A stretch of DNA of 64,000 bases from Methanocorpusculum labreanum Z (GTDB lineage Archaea; Halobacteriota; Methanomicrobia; Methanomicrobiales; Methanocorpusculaceae), in assembly GCF_000015765.1 (NCBI RefSeq), contig NC_008942.1:1627921-1691920 (forward strand), written 5' to 3'. The position numbers and the translations under genes were made by a program. The notes below the pieces were generated by a model that was given only the letters and a program-made list of their open reading frames with translations, had not been told where the DNA came from and searched no databases. The stretch's first letter is position 1. Every line of letters starts with the position of its first letter. Positions 46,402 to 55,708 of the stretch are shown piece by piece.

Positions 46402-46938
46402 TCAGTCTGATTTTTGCTGAAGATACCCAAGCGTCAGACTGAGAGCTTCCAGAACATCTTCTTCTGCAAGGGCATACTCCCGTATCGCAGAGTAGAGCAT
46501 GTACAGGATATCATAGCCGTAGAAGTCAAGAGCATCCTCCGCTGAAAGGGGCGAGGCATAGGTGTCCACCACAAAACCGTCATTCGAGAACATCAGTTCG
46601 AACAGTTCACCCTTCTCCGATGCGACGCAGAACTGCTGGGTGACCTTCTTTTTCGGATCGTCAGGTCTAAAACTTGCCGGGCTCTCAGTTTTTCCAAGGA
46701 TGATCATCTTCTCAGGGTAATACTTCTGATCGTAGAGATCCCCTTTGGTGTCCTGTTTTGCTTTCTCCAGAAAGAGCGATCCGGCGGCCTCAACCACGGG
46801 AACAACGGCAGAAAGCATCTTTTCGAGAAGGACCTTATCCTCATGGATGATCAGTTCCGACGTCTCCTGCTGTTTTGCTTTCGTTTCCTTGATAATATCA
46901 AGGAGACGGTCAAATCCCTGTTCTACAATTGGGTCCAT
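46402..46938 (-). CDS. Conserved-looking hypothetical protein
   Basis: The product is 178 residues, acidic. A helical N-terminus (RLLDIIKETKAKQQETSELI) is followed by a region with strands around KKKVTQQFCVASEKGELFEL and a helical C-terminus. It has no membrane span or known domain. It shares a 64-base divergent promoter region with the AEC transporter. Confidence 0.7.
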   Translation of the reverse strand: MDPIVEQGFDRLLDIIKETKAKQQETSELIIHEDKVLLEKMLSAVVPVVEAAGSLFLEKAKQDTKGDLYDQKYYPEKMIILGKTESPASFRPDDPKKKVTQQFCVASEKGELFELMFSNDGFVVDTYASPLSAEDALDFYGYDILYMLYSAIREYALAEEDVLEALSLTLGYLQQKSD

Positions 46939-47002
46939 GTAATATAGTATGACGGTCCCGATAGATTAACTACATGCCTTGTGCTATCTGTATAGAAGAA
47001 GA

Positions 47003-47935
47003 ATGGATTATTTCATCGCCCTGAATCAGATTCTCATCCTGTTTATTCTGATTGGGATAGGATACTTTGCACGACGGATCAAACTCTTGAACGACGCTTC
47101 CGTCTCTTCCCTTTCAAAGTTCCTTCTGCACATCTGTATTCCCGCGATGGTGATCTTCTCCATGCAGATACCTTTCACGAACGAAGTTCTCATGAAGGGC
47201 GAGTATCTGATCTTAGCGGCGTTTGCCTACTACGGGATCGCATTTCTGGTTGCCTGGTTTTCGCCCATTCTAATGAGGGCAAAGAAGGAGGAATACGGCG
47301 TGTTCCGGTTCATGATCATGTTCTCGAACTCGATGTTCATGGGATTTCCCATCCTTTCGATGCTGTACGGCCAGGACGCAATATTTTATGCAGCGCTCTT
47401 CAATATTCCCTTCACGATACTGACATACTCCGTTGGAATATGGATTCTGCGGGCACAGGAGAAAGATAACGGGAAAATATCATTCAATCCGAAGCTCCTG
47501 TTGAACCCGGCTTTTCTTTCAACGATCGTGGGACTGATCTTTTTCCTGACGTCGTTTTCGATTCCAGACCCCCTCTACAGCTCTTTGGAACTGCTGAATA
47601 ACGTTACCACGCCGCTTTCTCTTGTGGTGACCGGCGGGTTCCTTGCCCAGCTGAATTTCACCTCGATATTCAAAAATGTCCGGCAGTACATCGTTGCGGC
47701 GATCCGTCTTCTTGGTATGCCGGCACTGGTGTATCTGATCTTCTCGCAGTTCATCGACGACACGCTGATCCTCGGAATCATCGTCGTAACTGCGGGAATG
47801 CCGGCGGCCGTGAATACAGTGCTGCTGGCTGAAGAACATAAGGCCCATCCGGATATTGCGGCCCAGGGCATCTGTATCTCAACACTGCTTTGTCTCGTGA
47901 CGCTACCGCTCCTCGCGGTGTTTTTGACAGGGTAA
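47003..47935 (+). CDS. AEC-family (auxin efflux carrier-like) transporter
   Basis: The product is 310 residues with ten predicted spans. LIGIGYFARRIKLLNDASVS, FSNSMFMGFPIL and the late VTAGMPAAVNTVLLAEEH are conserved in the AEC/BASS-like family. Substrates of relatives include organic acids. Start 47003 is used because the membrane domain begins there; an upstream ATG adds eight residues. Confidence 0.9.
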   Translation: MDYFIALNQILILFILIGIGYFARRIKLLNDASVSSLSKFLLHICIPAMVIFSMQIPFTNEVLMKGEYLILAAFAYYGIAFLVAWFSPILMRAKKEEYGVFRFMIMFSNSMFMGFPILSMLYGQDAIFYAALFNIPFTILTYSVGIWILRAQEKDNGKISFNPKLLLNPAFLSTIVGLIFFLTSFSIPDPLYSSLELLNNVTTPLSLVVTGGFLAQLNFTSIFKNVRQYIVAAIRLLGMPALVYLIFSQFIDDTLILGIIVVTAGMPAAVNTVLLAEEHKAHPDIAAQGICISTLLCLVTLPLLAVFLTG

Positions 47936-47956
47936 TAAAAGTGTAAAAAAATATTT

Positions 47957-49012
47957 CTATTTTTTCGGGTACCAGGCAGCACCCTCATGCATTTTCTCTA
48001 TGAATACGTCCTTATTGGATGACCGAAGGTCCAAAAGAGCGTCCAGCAGGTTTTGGACGGCCGCTTCGTTATATGGATTTTCCTTCTGGATGGAGTAATA
48101 GAGTTCGCCGTTTTCCCGGGAAACATCAGAGGATACGGCCGTCTGTCTCTGAAACGTTGTCGAGGCCGCGGCACAGAGTGTTTCTGAAGAAAAGCCGCTT
48201 CTAACAAGTGCTTCGCTGAAAGCAAGATTCACCGCATGGGAAAGGCCGAGAACGTAGGCAGTGATCGGATCGTGATCTTCGATATTCAGCCGAAGAATGG
48301 TCCCTCCGCTGAAAAGATCCGCCGCTTCATCCGCCGCTTCATCGTTGCCGCATGAACATACGATGATGTTTCTGCCGGCTATCGAAGGGGCACTGGACCC
48401 AAACATCGGATGAACCGAGCAGACTTTCGCACCCAAAGCTGACGCTTTACAGAGAACCGGAATGACCGGAGTTTTAACGGAGATGAGATCAAAAATGAGA
48501 GCGTTTTTGTTTTCGGATAGGACGGTCTCAAGGATTTCTGCAGAGATTTTTATCGGCGTTGCTACGATAATGACATCGGCATTCCTGCATCCCGAAAAAA
48601 TATCCACAACTGGATAGACAGCCCCATTGTGTTTCTGGTCATTGATTGTTACGATATGACCTCTGGAAGAAAAAAACTCAGAGAGCCATCTGCCCATCCC
48701 GCCGTTCCCTCCGATAATGAAGATTTTCTGCGGAACAGAACGGCGTGGAATCATACCCTGTACATCCACCGACTCATCGATAACCGCCCGGGCGATTCGT
48801 GCAGCCGTTTCCGCACTCACGCCGGAAACTTTCCCGGCATCAACATATCTTTGAACGACGTTTGTTTCGACGGATGGAACGACAATCTCCTTGTTGGCGG
48901 CTGCCTTTTTCTCACCGATCTCCAGAGCTATTTTGTTTCTGCGGCCGACAAGTTCCATGATCTCGCGGTCGATCGACGCCAGTTCATCCCTGAATCCATT
49001 AATATCAGACAA
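47957..49012 (-). CDS. tyrA: Chorismate mutase-prephenate dehydrogenase fusion
   Basis: The product is 351 residues. Residues 1-85 are an AroQ-type chorismate mutase (FRDELASIDREIMELVGRRN, KIALEIGEKK). Residues ~97-350 are the prephenate dehydrogenase with FIIGGNGGMGRWLSEFF and HPMFG. A TTG start at 49012 is chosen: it follows GAGGGGGA at the right distance and overlaps the aroC end by eight bases; the in-frame ATG at 49042 would overlap aroC by 38. It is last in the aromatic operon. Confidence 0.88.
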   Translation of the reverse strand: MSDINGFRDELASIDREIMELVGRRNKIALEIGEKKAAANKEIVVPSVETNVVQRYVDAGKVSGVSAETAARIARAVIDESVDVQGMIPRRSVPQKIFIIGGNGGMGRWLSEFFSSRGHIVTINDQKHNGAVYPVVDIFSGCRNADVIIVATPIKISAEILETVLSENKNALIFDLISVKTPVIPVLCKASALGAKVCSVHPMFGSSAPSIAGRNIIVCSCGNDEAADEAADLFSGGTILRLNIEDHDPITAYVLGLSHAVNLAFSEALVRSGFSSETLCAAASTTFQRQTAVSSDVSRENGELYYSIQKENPYNEAAVQNLLDALLDLRSSNKDVFIEKMHEGAAWYPKK

Positions 49013-50078
49013 GAAATCCCCCTCTGAGTGCGAGATCCGCAAGCGTGAACACGGTCATCGCTTCGACTACGATCGCTCCCCGATTCGCAATGCACGGATC
49101 GTGGCGTCCTTTCACTGAAAGTTCGGCGTCTTCGCGGGTCAGCAGATCAACACTCATCTGCTGTTTTGCAATAGACGGGGTCGGCTTGAATGCCACGGAA
49201 AAATCCAGAACAGCGCCGCTCGACATCCCGCCAAGGACGCCGCCCGCATGATTCGTCAGCGTGACGACAGACCCATTTTGAATACGGTAGGCATCGTTGT
49301 TTTCGGATCCGCGAAGGCCAGCGGCGGCGAACCCCTCGCCAAATCCGATGGCTTTCACGCCGGGAATGGCGAAAACCGCTTTAGATATCTCGCCGTCGAG
49401 CGTGTCGAAGAAAGGCTCTCCAAGACCAGCCGGAAGACCTGTCGCAAAGCACCGAACGATCCCGCCGACACTGTCTCCATCCGATTTCGCCACGAGGATC
49501 TCGGCTCTCATCCGATCCTCGATGCCCGAAGACATGGCACGAAGCGGATTTGTCCGCGATCTCGTCAGCACATCGGCAGGATCGTAGGTATTTGTATCGA
49601 CGACGCTGCCGATCCGGGTAACATACGAGCCGACGGAGATTCCCAAACTGCCGATCAGATCACGGAGGAGAGCACCAGCCGCAACAAGGGGAGTCGTCAT
49701 TCTGCCGGAAAACATCCCGCCGCCACGGATGTCATGAGCCGGACCGAATTTTGATACCGCAGGGTAATCGGCATGGCCCGGACGGGGGATGCGGCGGAGT
49801 TGTTCATAATCCGAACTCCGGGTATTGCTGTTTGAAAAAGTAATCACGACCGGACAGCCCGTAGTGATTCCATCCACAATACCGGAGATCTCAGGAACAT
49901 CCGCCTCCACCCGCGGAGTTCCGATACCGGCGGATGGTTTTCTAAGCTCGAGATCTGCAGTGATACTCTCAACGTTTACAGGATAGCCCGGAGGAATTCC
50001 GTCTATAACACAGCCGATACGACTGTCGTGACTCGCCCCAAACAACGTGAGCGTTATTGATTCTCCGATTCGATTCAT
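49005..50078 (-). CDS. aroC: Chorismate synthase
   Basis: The product is 357 residues. GASHDSRIGCVIDGIPPG, RPGHADYPAVSKFG, DIRGGGMFSGRMT and GRHDPCIANRG are its conserved motifs. It converts EPSP to chorismate with reduced FMN. ATG 50078 overlaps the aroA stop. Confidence 0.97.
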   Translation of the reverse strand: MNRIGESITLTLFGASHDSRIGCVIDGIPPGYPVNVESITADLELRKPSAGIGTPRVEADVPEISGIVDGITTGCPVVITFSNSNTRSSDYEQLRRIPRPGHADYPAVSKFGPAHDIRGGGMFSGRMTTPLVAAGALLRDLIGSLGISVGSYVTRIGSVVDTNTYDPADVLTRSRTNPLRAMSSGIEDRMRAEILVAKSDGDSVGGIVRCFATGLPAGLGEPFFDTLDGEISKAVFAIPGVKAIGFGEGFAAAGLRGSENNDAYRIQNGSVVTLTNHAGGVLGGMSSGAVLDFSVAFKPTPSIAKQQMSVDLLTREDAELSVKGRHDPCIANRGAIVVEAMTVFTLADLALRGGFLV

Positions 50079-51343
50079 TCTTCCCTCATATCCGCACCGA
50101 GTTTCTGCATATCTTTCACAAAACCCGGATAGGAAACTGCGCAGCAGCCGGCATCATCTACGGTCGTAGTACTATCTGCGATAAGCCCGGCAACCGCTGA
50201 TGCCATCATTATACGGTGGTCGCCAAATGTAGTAACATTTGCCCCGGAAAGATTGGCAGGTCCCGTAACAATGCATCCATCCTCAGTCTCGCTGATATCT
50301 GCACCCATCGATCTGAGGAAAAGGACCGTGGACATGATACGGTCGCTTTCCTTGAATCTGAGATGAGCGGCGCCGTATAATCTGCTGGTGCCTTTCGCCT
50401 GCGACGCAAGGACCGCGATAATGGGAAACAGATCCGGAGCGTTCGCAAGATCGATGTCTGCAGCCTTCAAAGCTGCTTTTCGAATCGTAACGTTTTCGCC
50501 ATCACGAACTACTCCTGCCCCGAATGTTTCAAGGATGGAGATCACAACCTGATCGCCCTGAGGGTCAGCCGGGTCGAGTCCGGAAACGGCGATCTCCCCG
50601 GCGAGTGCCGCCGCCGCAAACAGAAATGCGGCCGACGAGTAGTCGCCGCCAACCTGAACATCCTCGGAAGAATAGACCTGACCTGAACGGACAAGATATC
50701 CATCTTCGATCGTCTCGACCGAAACGCCGTGCTTTTTCATAGCAGAAATCGTCATGTCCACGTATGGTTTTGACGTGAGGGGAGTTGTCAGGTGGATCCT
50801 CGTGTCAGCTTTGCCAAGCGGAGCAGAGATCAGCAGGCCGGAGATGAATTGAGAACTCACGTCACCGCGAATATGGACATCGCCGCCCGATACCGGACCC
50901 GTTATGGTGAACGGAGCACATCCGTTGTCGGATGTTACCCCGGCTCCAAGTTCTGACAGGGCGTCAAGCAGAGGCTTCATAGGGCGGGAACAGAGCGAAG
51001 CGTCACCCGTGAACTCAGTCGTTCCATCCAGACGGGAAGCTATGCCTGCAAGCATCCGAATGGAGGTGCCCGAGTTTTTACAGTTTATCACCGTTCCTTT
51101 CGGGAGCGGGGCGTGTAAATTGCCGCCCTGGATCGTGATTCGATCATCCCCTTCGCATACGTTCGCTCCAAGCGCTTTGACCGCGGAGAGAGTAGCCAGA
51201 GTGTCCTCGCCCAGAAGCGGAGAGAGAACGACCGATTCTCCTTTTGCAAGAGACGCAAGGAGAAATGCCCGGTGTGTGTGACTTTTTGAGGGAGGTGCAT
51301 GGACACATCCGGAGATTTGAGAACGAGATACGATAAGTTTCAT
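50075..51343 (-). CDS. aroA: 3-phosphoshikimate 1-carboxyvinyltransferase (EPSP synthase)
   Basis: The product is 422 residues. PPSKSHTHRAFLLASLA (~17-33), NCKNSGTSIRML near 86 and FGDHRIMMASAVAGL near the C-terminus are substrate- and PEP-binding motifs. The start at 51343 lies one base after the shikimate kinase stop. Confidence 0.97.
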   Translation of the reverse strand: MKLIVSRSQISGCVHAPPSKSHTHRAFLLASLAKGESVVLSPLLGEDTLATLSAVKALGANVCEGDDRITIQGGNLHAPLPKGTVINCKNSGTSIRMLAGIASRLDGTTEFTGDASLCSRPMKPLLDALSELGAGVTSDNGCAPFTITGPVSGGDVHIRGDVSSQFISGLLISAPLGKADTRIHLTTPLTSKPYVDMTISAMKKHGVSVETIEDGYLVRSGQVYSSEDVQVGGDYSSAAFLFAAAALAGEIAVSGLDPADPQGDQVVISILETFGAGVVRDGENVTIRKAALKAADIDLANAPDLFPIIAVLASQAKGTSRLYGAAHLRFKESDRIMSTVLFLRSMGADISETEDGCIVTGPANLSGANVTTFGDHRIMMASAVAGLIADSTTTVDDAGCCAVSYPGFVKDMQKLGADMREE

Positions 51344-51344
51344 C

Positions 51345-52187
51345 TTACACACCGTTCCTGATGTTCGCGAGGAGAACATTCTCCCGACCGAACCGATCGA
51401 GAAATTCGTCAAGGCCTTCATCCGGCACAAGGATCCCGGTGGCGGGACCCGTCCCGGAAAGTCCGGCCGCAGCGGCTCCGCATGAGAGGGCTCTATCGGC
51501 CGTCTCCGGCGTGATGCCGATCGCCTCACAGGTACATCTTCCATTCACGTACATCGCTGAAAAAACATCTCCTTCGACCGCCAGATCGTAAGCTGCCGCG
51601 ACCATTTCACGCATTTCACGCATCTTTTCACTCGGAAATGTGGTTTTCCGAATCTGGAACGGCGGGATGTGGATTACAGCCGTGTAACCTTCAGGCATCG
51701 GGCGGCGGAGCAGAAGTTCGCGGTTAGAATTGTCGGTAAAGACAAGACCGCCGAGCTGACAGGCGCAGGCATCATCAAATGCCCCGGTTATACTGACGCC
51801 GGCCCTGATAGCGGCCGTCGCGCCGATCCGGCCGATCTCGAGCGGATCGATCGTAACCCCAAGGGCCGCGGCAGTGGCCGAAATAATAGCGTTCGCAGCG
51901 GAACTGCTGCTTTTCAGGCCCTGGGATATGGGAATATTCGAGGTGGTCCGGATCACCGCACCGTTCATTCCCGCGTTGGGATACCGCTGAAGTACTTCCT
52001 CGACGGAAAAACGAGCGAGGGAAACGGACTCGGTCGGGTGGCCGTCGATCTCAACTGTGAACTCAGGTTCTGAAATGAGCTGAACGGTCGCCTCGGTTTT
52101 GAGGTCTATGCCGAATGCTGCCCCTTTTCCGGTAGATACCGCATTGATCACCGACAAAGCACCGTAGGACATGCCTTTACCGATCAT
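51345..52187 (-). CDS. aroK: Archaeal shikimate kinase (GHMP family)
   Basis: The product is 280 residues. IPISQGLKSSSSAANAII (~85-102) is the GHMP ATP-binding loop, and GLSGTGPATGIL the third GHMP motif. It replaces the bacterial P-loop AroK. The ATG overlaps the AroDE stop (ATGA). Confidence 0.95.
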   Translation of the reverse strand: MIGKGMSYGALSVINAVSTGKGAAFGIDLKTEATVQLISEPEFTVEIDGHPTESVSLARFSVEEVLQRYPNAGMNGAVIRTTSNIPISQGLKSSSSAANAIISATAAALGVTIDPLEIGRIGATAAIRAGVSITGAFDDACACQLGGLVFTDNSNRELLLRRPMPEGYTAVIHIPPFQIRKTTFPSEKMREMREMVAAAYDLAVEGDVFSAMYVNGRCTCEAIGITPETADRALSCGAAAAGLSGTGPATGILVPDEGLDEFLDRFGRENVLLANIRNGV

Positions 52188-53605
52188 GCCGCCCTCGCTT
52201 CGAATGCTTTTCTCATCACATCACGATTCGGAGTAATTCCTGTCCAGAGAGTGAATGACGCGGCGGCCTGTTCGATAAGCATGGTCTTTCCGTTGATGCA
52301 GGCACGAACGCCGGCTGCTTTTGCAGCGGCAAGAAGGGGAGTCACTTCCGGATCATAGATCATATCCATAACAACCGTGTCTTTGGTGAATAGCGTATTT
52401 GGAACCGGTGAGCAGTGTTCAAACCCGCTCATTCCAGCCGGGGTCGCATTCAGAATCAGCTGATACTCCGGAGCAAGGTCCTCCAGCTTCACTGCCCGGG
52501 CACCAAATATTTCGGCAAGTGTCTCTGCCCGGGAATGGGTCCTGTTGGTTATCGAAAGACGAGCACCGGCAGATTTCAGATATGCGGCGGCGGCCTTTGC
52601 TGCCCCTCCGGCACCGATGATAAGCACATCGGCATCCTTTGGATCCATATCCACCGAAGCGAGCGACGCCGCTATTCCCAGAATATCGGTATTGTACCCC
52701 TCAAGGCCGGCGGGAGAATTTCGGATAGTGTTCACTGCGCCGGCAGACTCCGCGAGAGGATCTATCCGTTTCAGGAGAGGGATGACCGACTCTTTATGAG
52801 GAATGGTTACGTTCATCCCGATGATCCGATATTTTTTGATAACATCAGGAATCAGGGGCACTTCCTGAGAAGCTGCGGGGATCTTCACATATCTTCCCCG
52901 GATCTTCGCGGCTTTGAACGCTGCGTTGTGGATCTCCGGCGAGAAGGTATGGGTCAAAGGATATCCGGTTACGGCAGTAATCTGCGGGTCGGTACCGAGT
53001 CTCTCAGCCTCTTCCAGTGTTATCTGACCCGGAGCGGATGCAAGTTCCGGCCTTAAGGCACAGTAGTTGAGCATTGATCCAAGCTCGGCGGCACGGATAC
53101 GTGTAACCTCACCGGCGGCCCCCATGCCTATAAAGATAAACGGATATCCTCTTTCTCTCAGAACTGATGCTGCATTCCAGACGGCAAGCAGATCCGCCGG
53201 CCCCCTCACCATGAATGCGGCTTTGGGGATTCCCGAAGATTGGAGGTCTTTGAAGATCGTGAGAATTTCATCATCGGCAGGAGTTTTTTCAAAGTCATGA
53301 TACGAACAGATGACCTGTTCTTTTGGAAACTGACCTCTCAGAACCGAATCTGATTCTATGTCGATGTATGTCGCGCCCGACGAAAGAGCACGGATGAAAA
53401 TCTCCTTCCGCTCTTCGTCCAACGGAGATCTGAGTGTGGCTATTGATGGAACCCCGCATGAAAGAAAGGAGAGGTCTGCAGGAATAACCGGGAAGGAATC
53501 CAGCCGGAATTCAAGAGCCTCTGCTCCTTTCGAGATCGCTTCTTCTGAAAGAGTTCGAACTTCTCTCTCATCTTTCGCCACGATAACGGCACAATTTGCA
53601 GTCAT
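52184..53605 (-). CDS. 3-dehydroquinate dehydratase-shikimate dehydrogenase fusion
   Basis: The product is 473 residues. Residues 1-205 are a type I AroD: EALEFRLDSFPVIP, CSYHDFEKTP and PFIFIGMGAAGEVTRIRA with the Schiff-base Lys in KAAFMVRGP. Residues ~210-473 are AroE: TGYPLTHTFSPEIHNAAF, NVTIPHKE and the NADP loop IGAGGAAKAAA. It performs two successive steps. The fusion order matches that of plants and some archaea. ATGA overlap with the upstream gene. Confidence 0.95.
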   Translation of the reverse strand: MTANCAVIVAKDEREVRTLSEEAISKGAEALEFRLDSFPVIPADLSFLSCGVPSIATLRSPLDEERKEIFIRALSSGATYIDIESDSVLRGQFPKEQVICSYHDFEKTPADDEILTIFKDLQSSGIPKAAFMVRGPADLLAVWNAASVLRERGYPFIFIGMGAAGEVTRIRAAELGSMLNYCALRPELASAPGQITLEEAERLGTDPQITAVTGYPLTHTFSPEIHNAAFKAAKIRGRYVKIPAASQEVPLIPDVIKKYRIIGMNVTIPHKESVIPLLKRIDPLAESAGAVNTIRNSPAGLEGYNTDILGIAASLASVDMDPKDADVLIIGAGGAAKAAAAYLKSAGARLSITNRTHSRAETLAEIFGARAVKLEDLAPEYQLILNATPAGMSGFEHCSPVPNTLFTKDTVVMDMIYDPEVTPLLAAAKAAGVRACINGKTMLIEQAAASFTLWTGITPNRDVMRKAFEARAA

Positions 53606-54639
53606 TTTTCGCAGATTGTTTCCGCCATCGTATGCCCGAAGTGGCGGCCGCCGCTTTCAAGTCTGACGTAGACCAGATCGCCGATCGCGAGATCGGATAC
53701 GGAAACCGCGCCCGAGGGAGTTCCAAGGCGTATGGTCTCGGCATTCTGGAGAACGACGGAGTAGGTCTTTCCTCCGGCTTTTGCCTCGATATAGAGCATG
53801 GGGCGGATCTCGATTTTTACTCTGCCGACATTCACGGTCCGGAGATTGCCATCAGGCATTCTGGAAAGCAGTTCATTGCCGCTCGCAATCTCGGAGAGAT
53901 ATTTCGTCGTACCGTCCGGACAGAGAATATATGAGTGGACCGCCCCGGCGTTCACCCGGAAAGGCCGCGAGTTTACGTACTCGCTTTCAAAACTTTCCGA
54001 GCAGACAAGGAAGAGGCAGGACGACTGGGAGCCGATCAGCATGCCTTCGCCCCTCTCCAGAAGCGAACAGGTGTCGATACAGACACGGTCCCCTAAAGAG
54101 AGCGTGGAGATCTTGGTAACCACTGCGGTTTCGAGATCGACTATTGGGTATTCATCATTTCTGATTCCGGAAAATGCGGCAAGATCGGCCGGACCGTCCG
54201 GTGTGATGACGATACCGTCGCAGCCCACCTCCATTGTTTGGAAAGCGAGACGGGCTTCTTCGGGGGTCTTCACGCAAATATATACACTCGTCTCGGCATT
54301 CTGGAACCTTGAGATGAGATTTTCAAGAGGGATGACCTTCCAGTTTTCGGGAGAGATGATAAGATTTGGAACGGCATTTTTTAGGCTATACGCCTCCTCC
54401 ATCTCCTCGGCACCGGTCAGATTCAGAAGAACGCCGATGCGTTCCCCGGAATACATGAGATTTTTGCCGTCGGCAAGTATTGCTGTATATCTGCCGAGAT
54501 GACGGAGAGCCTCATCTTCGGGTCTTAGAATAATATGAGTATACCCGGATTCAAGAGCTGAGGCGACGATTGCCTTTCTTTCGTCATAAGTCTGCAGGTG
54601 GTCGGCACGGATCAGGATTGGAGGAAGTTGGATTGTCAT
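53602..54639 (-). CDS. 3-dehydroquinate synthase II (archaeal AroB')
   Basis: The product is 345 residues. ESGYTHIILRPEDE at the N-terminus and GRVKIEIRPMLYIEAK, then NAETIRLGTPSG, are typical of the family. It oxidatively deaminates and cyclises ADH to 3-dehydroquinate. It follows ADH synthase by seven bases. Confidence 0.95.
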   Translation of the reverse strand: MTIQLPPILIRADHLQTYDERKAIVASALESGYTHIILRPEDEALRHLGRYTAILADGKNLMYSGERIGVLLNLTGAEEMEEAYSLKNAVPNLIISPENWKVIPLENLISRFQNAETSVYICVKTPEEARLAFQTMEVGCDGIVITPDGPADLAAFSGIRNDEYPIVDLETAVVTKISTLSLGDRVCIDTCSLLERGEGMLIGSQSSCLFLVCSESFESEYVNSRPFRVNAGAVHSYILCPDGTTKYLSEIASGNELLSRMPDGNLRTVNVGRVKIEIRPMLYIEAKAGGKTYSVVLQNAETIRLGTPSGAVSVSDLAIGDLVYVRLESGGRHFGHTMAETICEK

Positions 54640-54646
54640 ATATTTT

Positions 54647-55441
54647 TCACCGGGTGAGATGTTTCGCGGCTTCTTCTACGGATGCATCCCTTAATACAAT
54701 ATCGGATACGGCCGAGGTAATACCGATAATATCATTGTGCTGGAAAATGTTTCTTCCTATCGAAACACCTTTTCCCCCAGCATCAAGGGAGTCGCGAACC
54801 ATCTGAAGCATCTCCAAATCAGAGCCCATCTTAGGACCTCCGGCGATGACGACCGGGATCTGAGCTCCGCGGACCACTTCGCGGAACGTGTCAATGTCTC
54901 CTGTGTAGCTGGTTTTTACGAGATCGGCACCAAGTTCGGCAGCGACTCGGGCACAGGTTTTGAGGGCATCCACGTCGAACGAGTCTTTGATGTTTTTGCC
55001 GCGAGGGTAGACCATGGCAAGAAGCGGCATGCCCCACTGCTGGCATTTGCGGGAAATTTCCCCTGCATTGCAGATCATCTCGGGTTCGGTATCGGCTCCC
55101 AGATTGATGTGAATTGAAACGGCGTCCGCTCCAAGCGTGATCGCCTCCTCGACGGTCGTGACGATGACTTTTGAGTTGGGATCGGTTCCAAGACCGGTTC
55201 CGGCGGAAAGATGGACGATCAAACCGATATCTTTTCCGGATGTCCGATGACCGTAGGGAACCATCCCTTTGTGCATAAGGACGGCCGTTGCTCCGCCAAT
55301 CGAGATTTTATTTCTGGTGTCACGCATATCGGTGAGTCCAGGTATAGGGCCCATCGAAATGCCGTGATCCAATGGTACAATTACGGCACGACCGGAATTC
55401 CGGTCGATAATCCGTTCCATACGGATATGTTTTCCAAACAT
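54647..55441 (-). CDS. 2-amino-3,7-dideoxy-hept-6-ulosonate (ADH) synthase
   Basis: The product is 264 residues, class I aldolase type. [17 protein letters not shown] is at ~20-36, MVYPRGKNI near 138, and LVKTSYTGD near 177 carries the Schiff-base Lys. It starts the archaeal shikimate route from aspartate semialdehyde and heads the seven-gene aromatic operon. A perfect palindrome touches its start region. Confidence 0.95.
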   Translation of the reverse strand: MFGKHIRMERIIDRNSGRAVIVPLDHGISMGPIPGLTDMRDTRNKISIGGATAVLMHKGMVPYGHRTSGKDIGLIVHLSAGTGLGTDPNSKVIVTTVEEAITLGADAVSIHINLGADTEPEMICNAGEISRKCQQWGMPLLAMVYPRGKNIKDSFDVDALKTCARVAAELGADLVKTSYTGDIDTFREVVRGAQIPVVIAGGPKMGSDLEMLQMVRDSLDAGGKGVSIGRNIFQHNDIIGITSAVSDIVLRDASVEEAAKHLTR

Positions 55442-55443
55442 GT

Positions 55444-55460
55444 GTGCTAATGATTAGCAC
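55444..55460. promoter_or_regulatory. Operator-like palindrome of the aromatic operon
   Basis: GTGCTAAT-G-ATTAGCAC is a perfect 8-bp inverted repeat three bases upstream of the first gene's ATG. A TATA box (TATTATATCC on the minus strand, ~55482-55491) places the transcription start inside it, so a bound repressor would block initiation. The regulator is not identified. Confidence 0.65.
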
Positions 55461-55708
55461 GGTGACAACATCAATCTTCTGGATATAATACATAGCAATG
55501 AAATTATGGCCGATATATTCAGATATATGGCATTTATTACACGACAACCATCGATAAATCAACAATATTCCAGATAATTTACCCCATACAAAATACAAAA
55601 AATGAGGTCTTCCAAGGCGAGAGTAAGAGAATCTCCGCGCATAAAACCAGTGAAGAACGCAGAAAAAAGAACATTATAATAAAAATGGAGAAAGGAGGAT
55701 TTGATAGA
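55461..55708 (-). promoter_or_regulatory. Promoter region of the aromatic operon; otherwise empty
   Basis: This AT-rich gap holds the TATA element near 55486 and no supported gene up to the hmgA stop. Confidence 0.5.
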
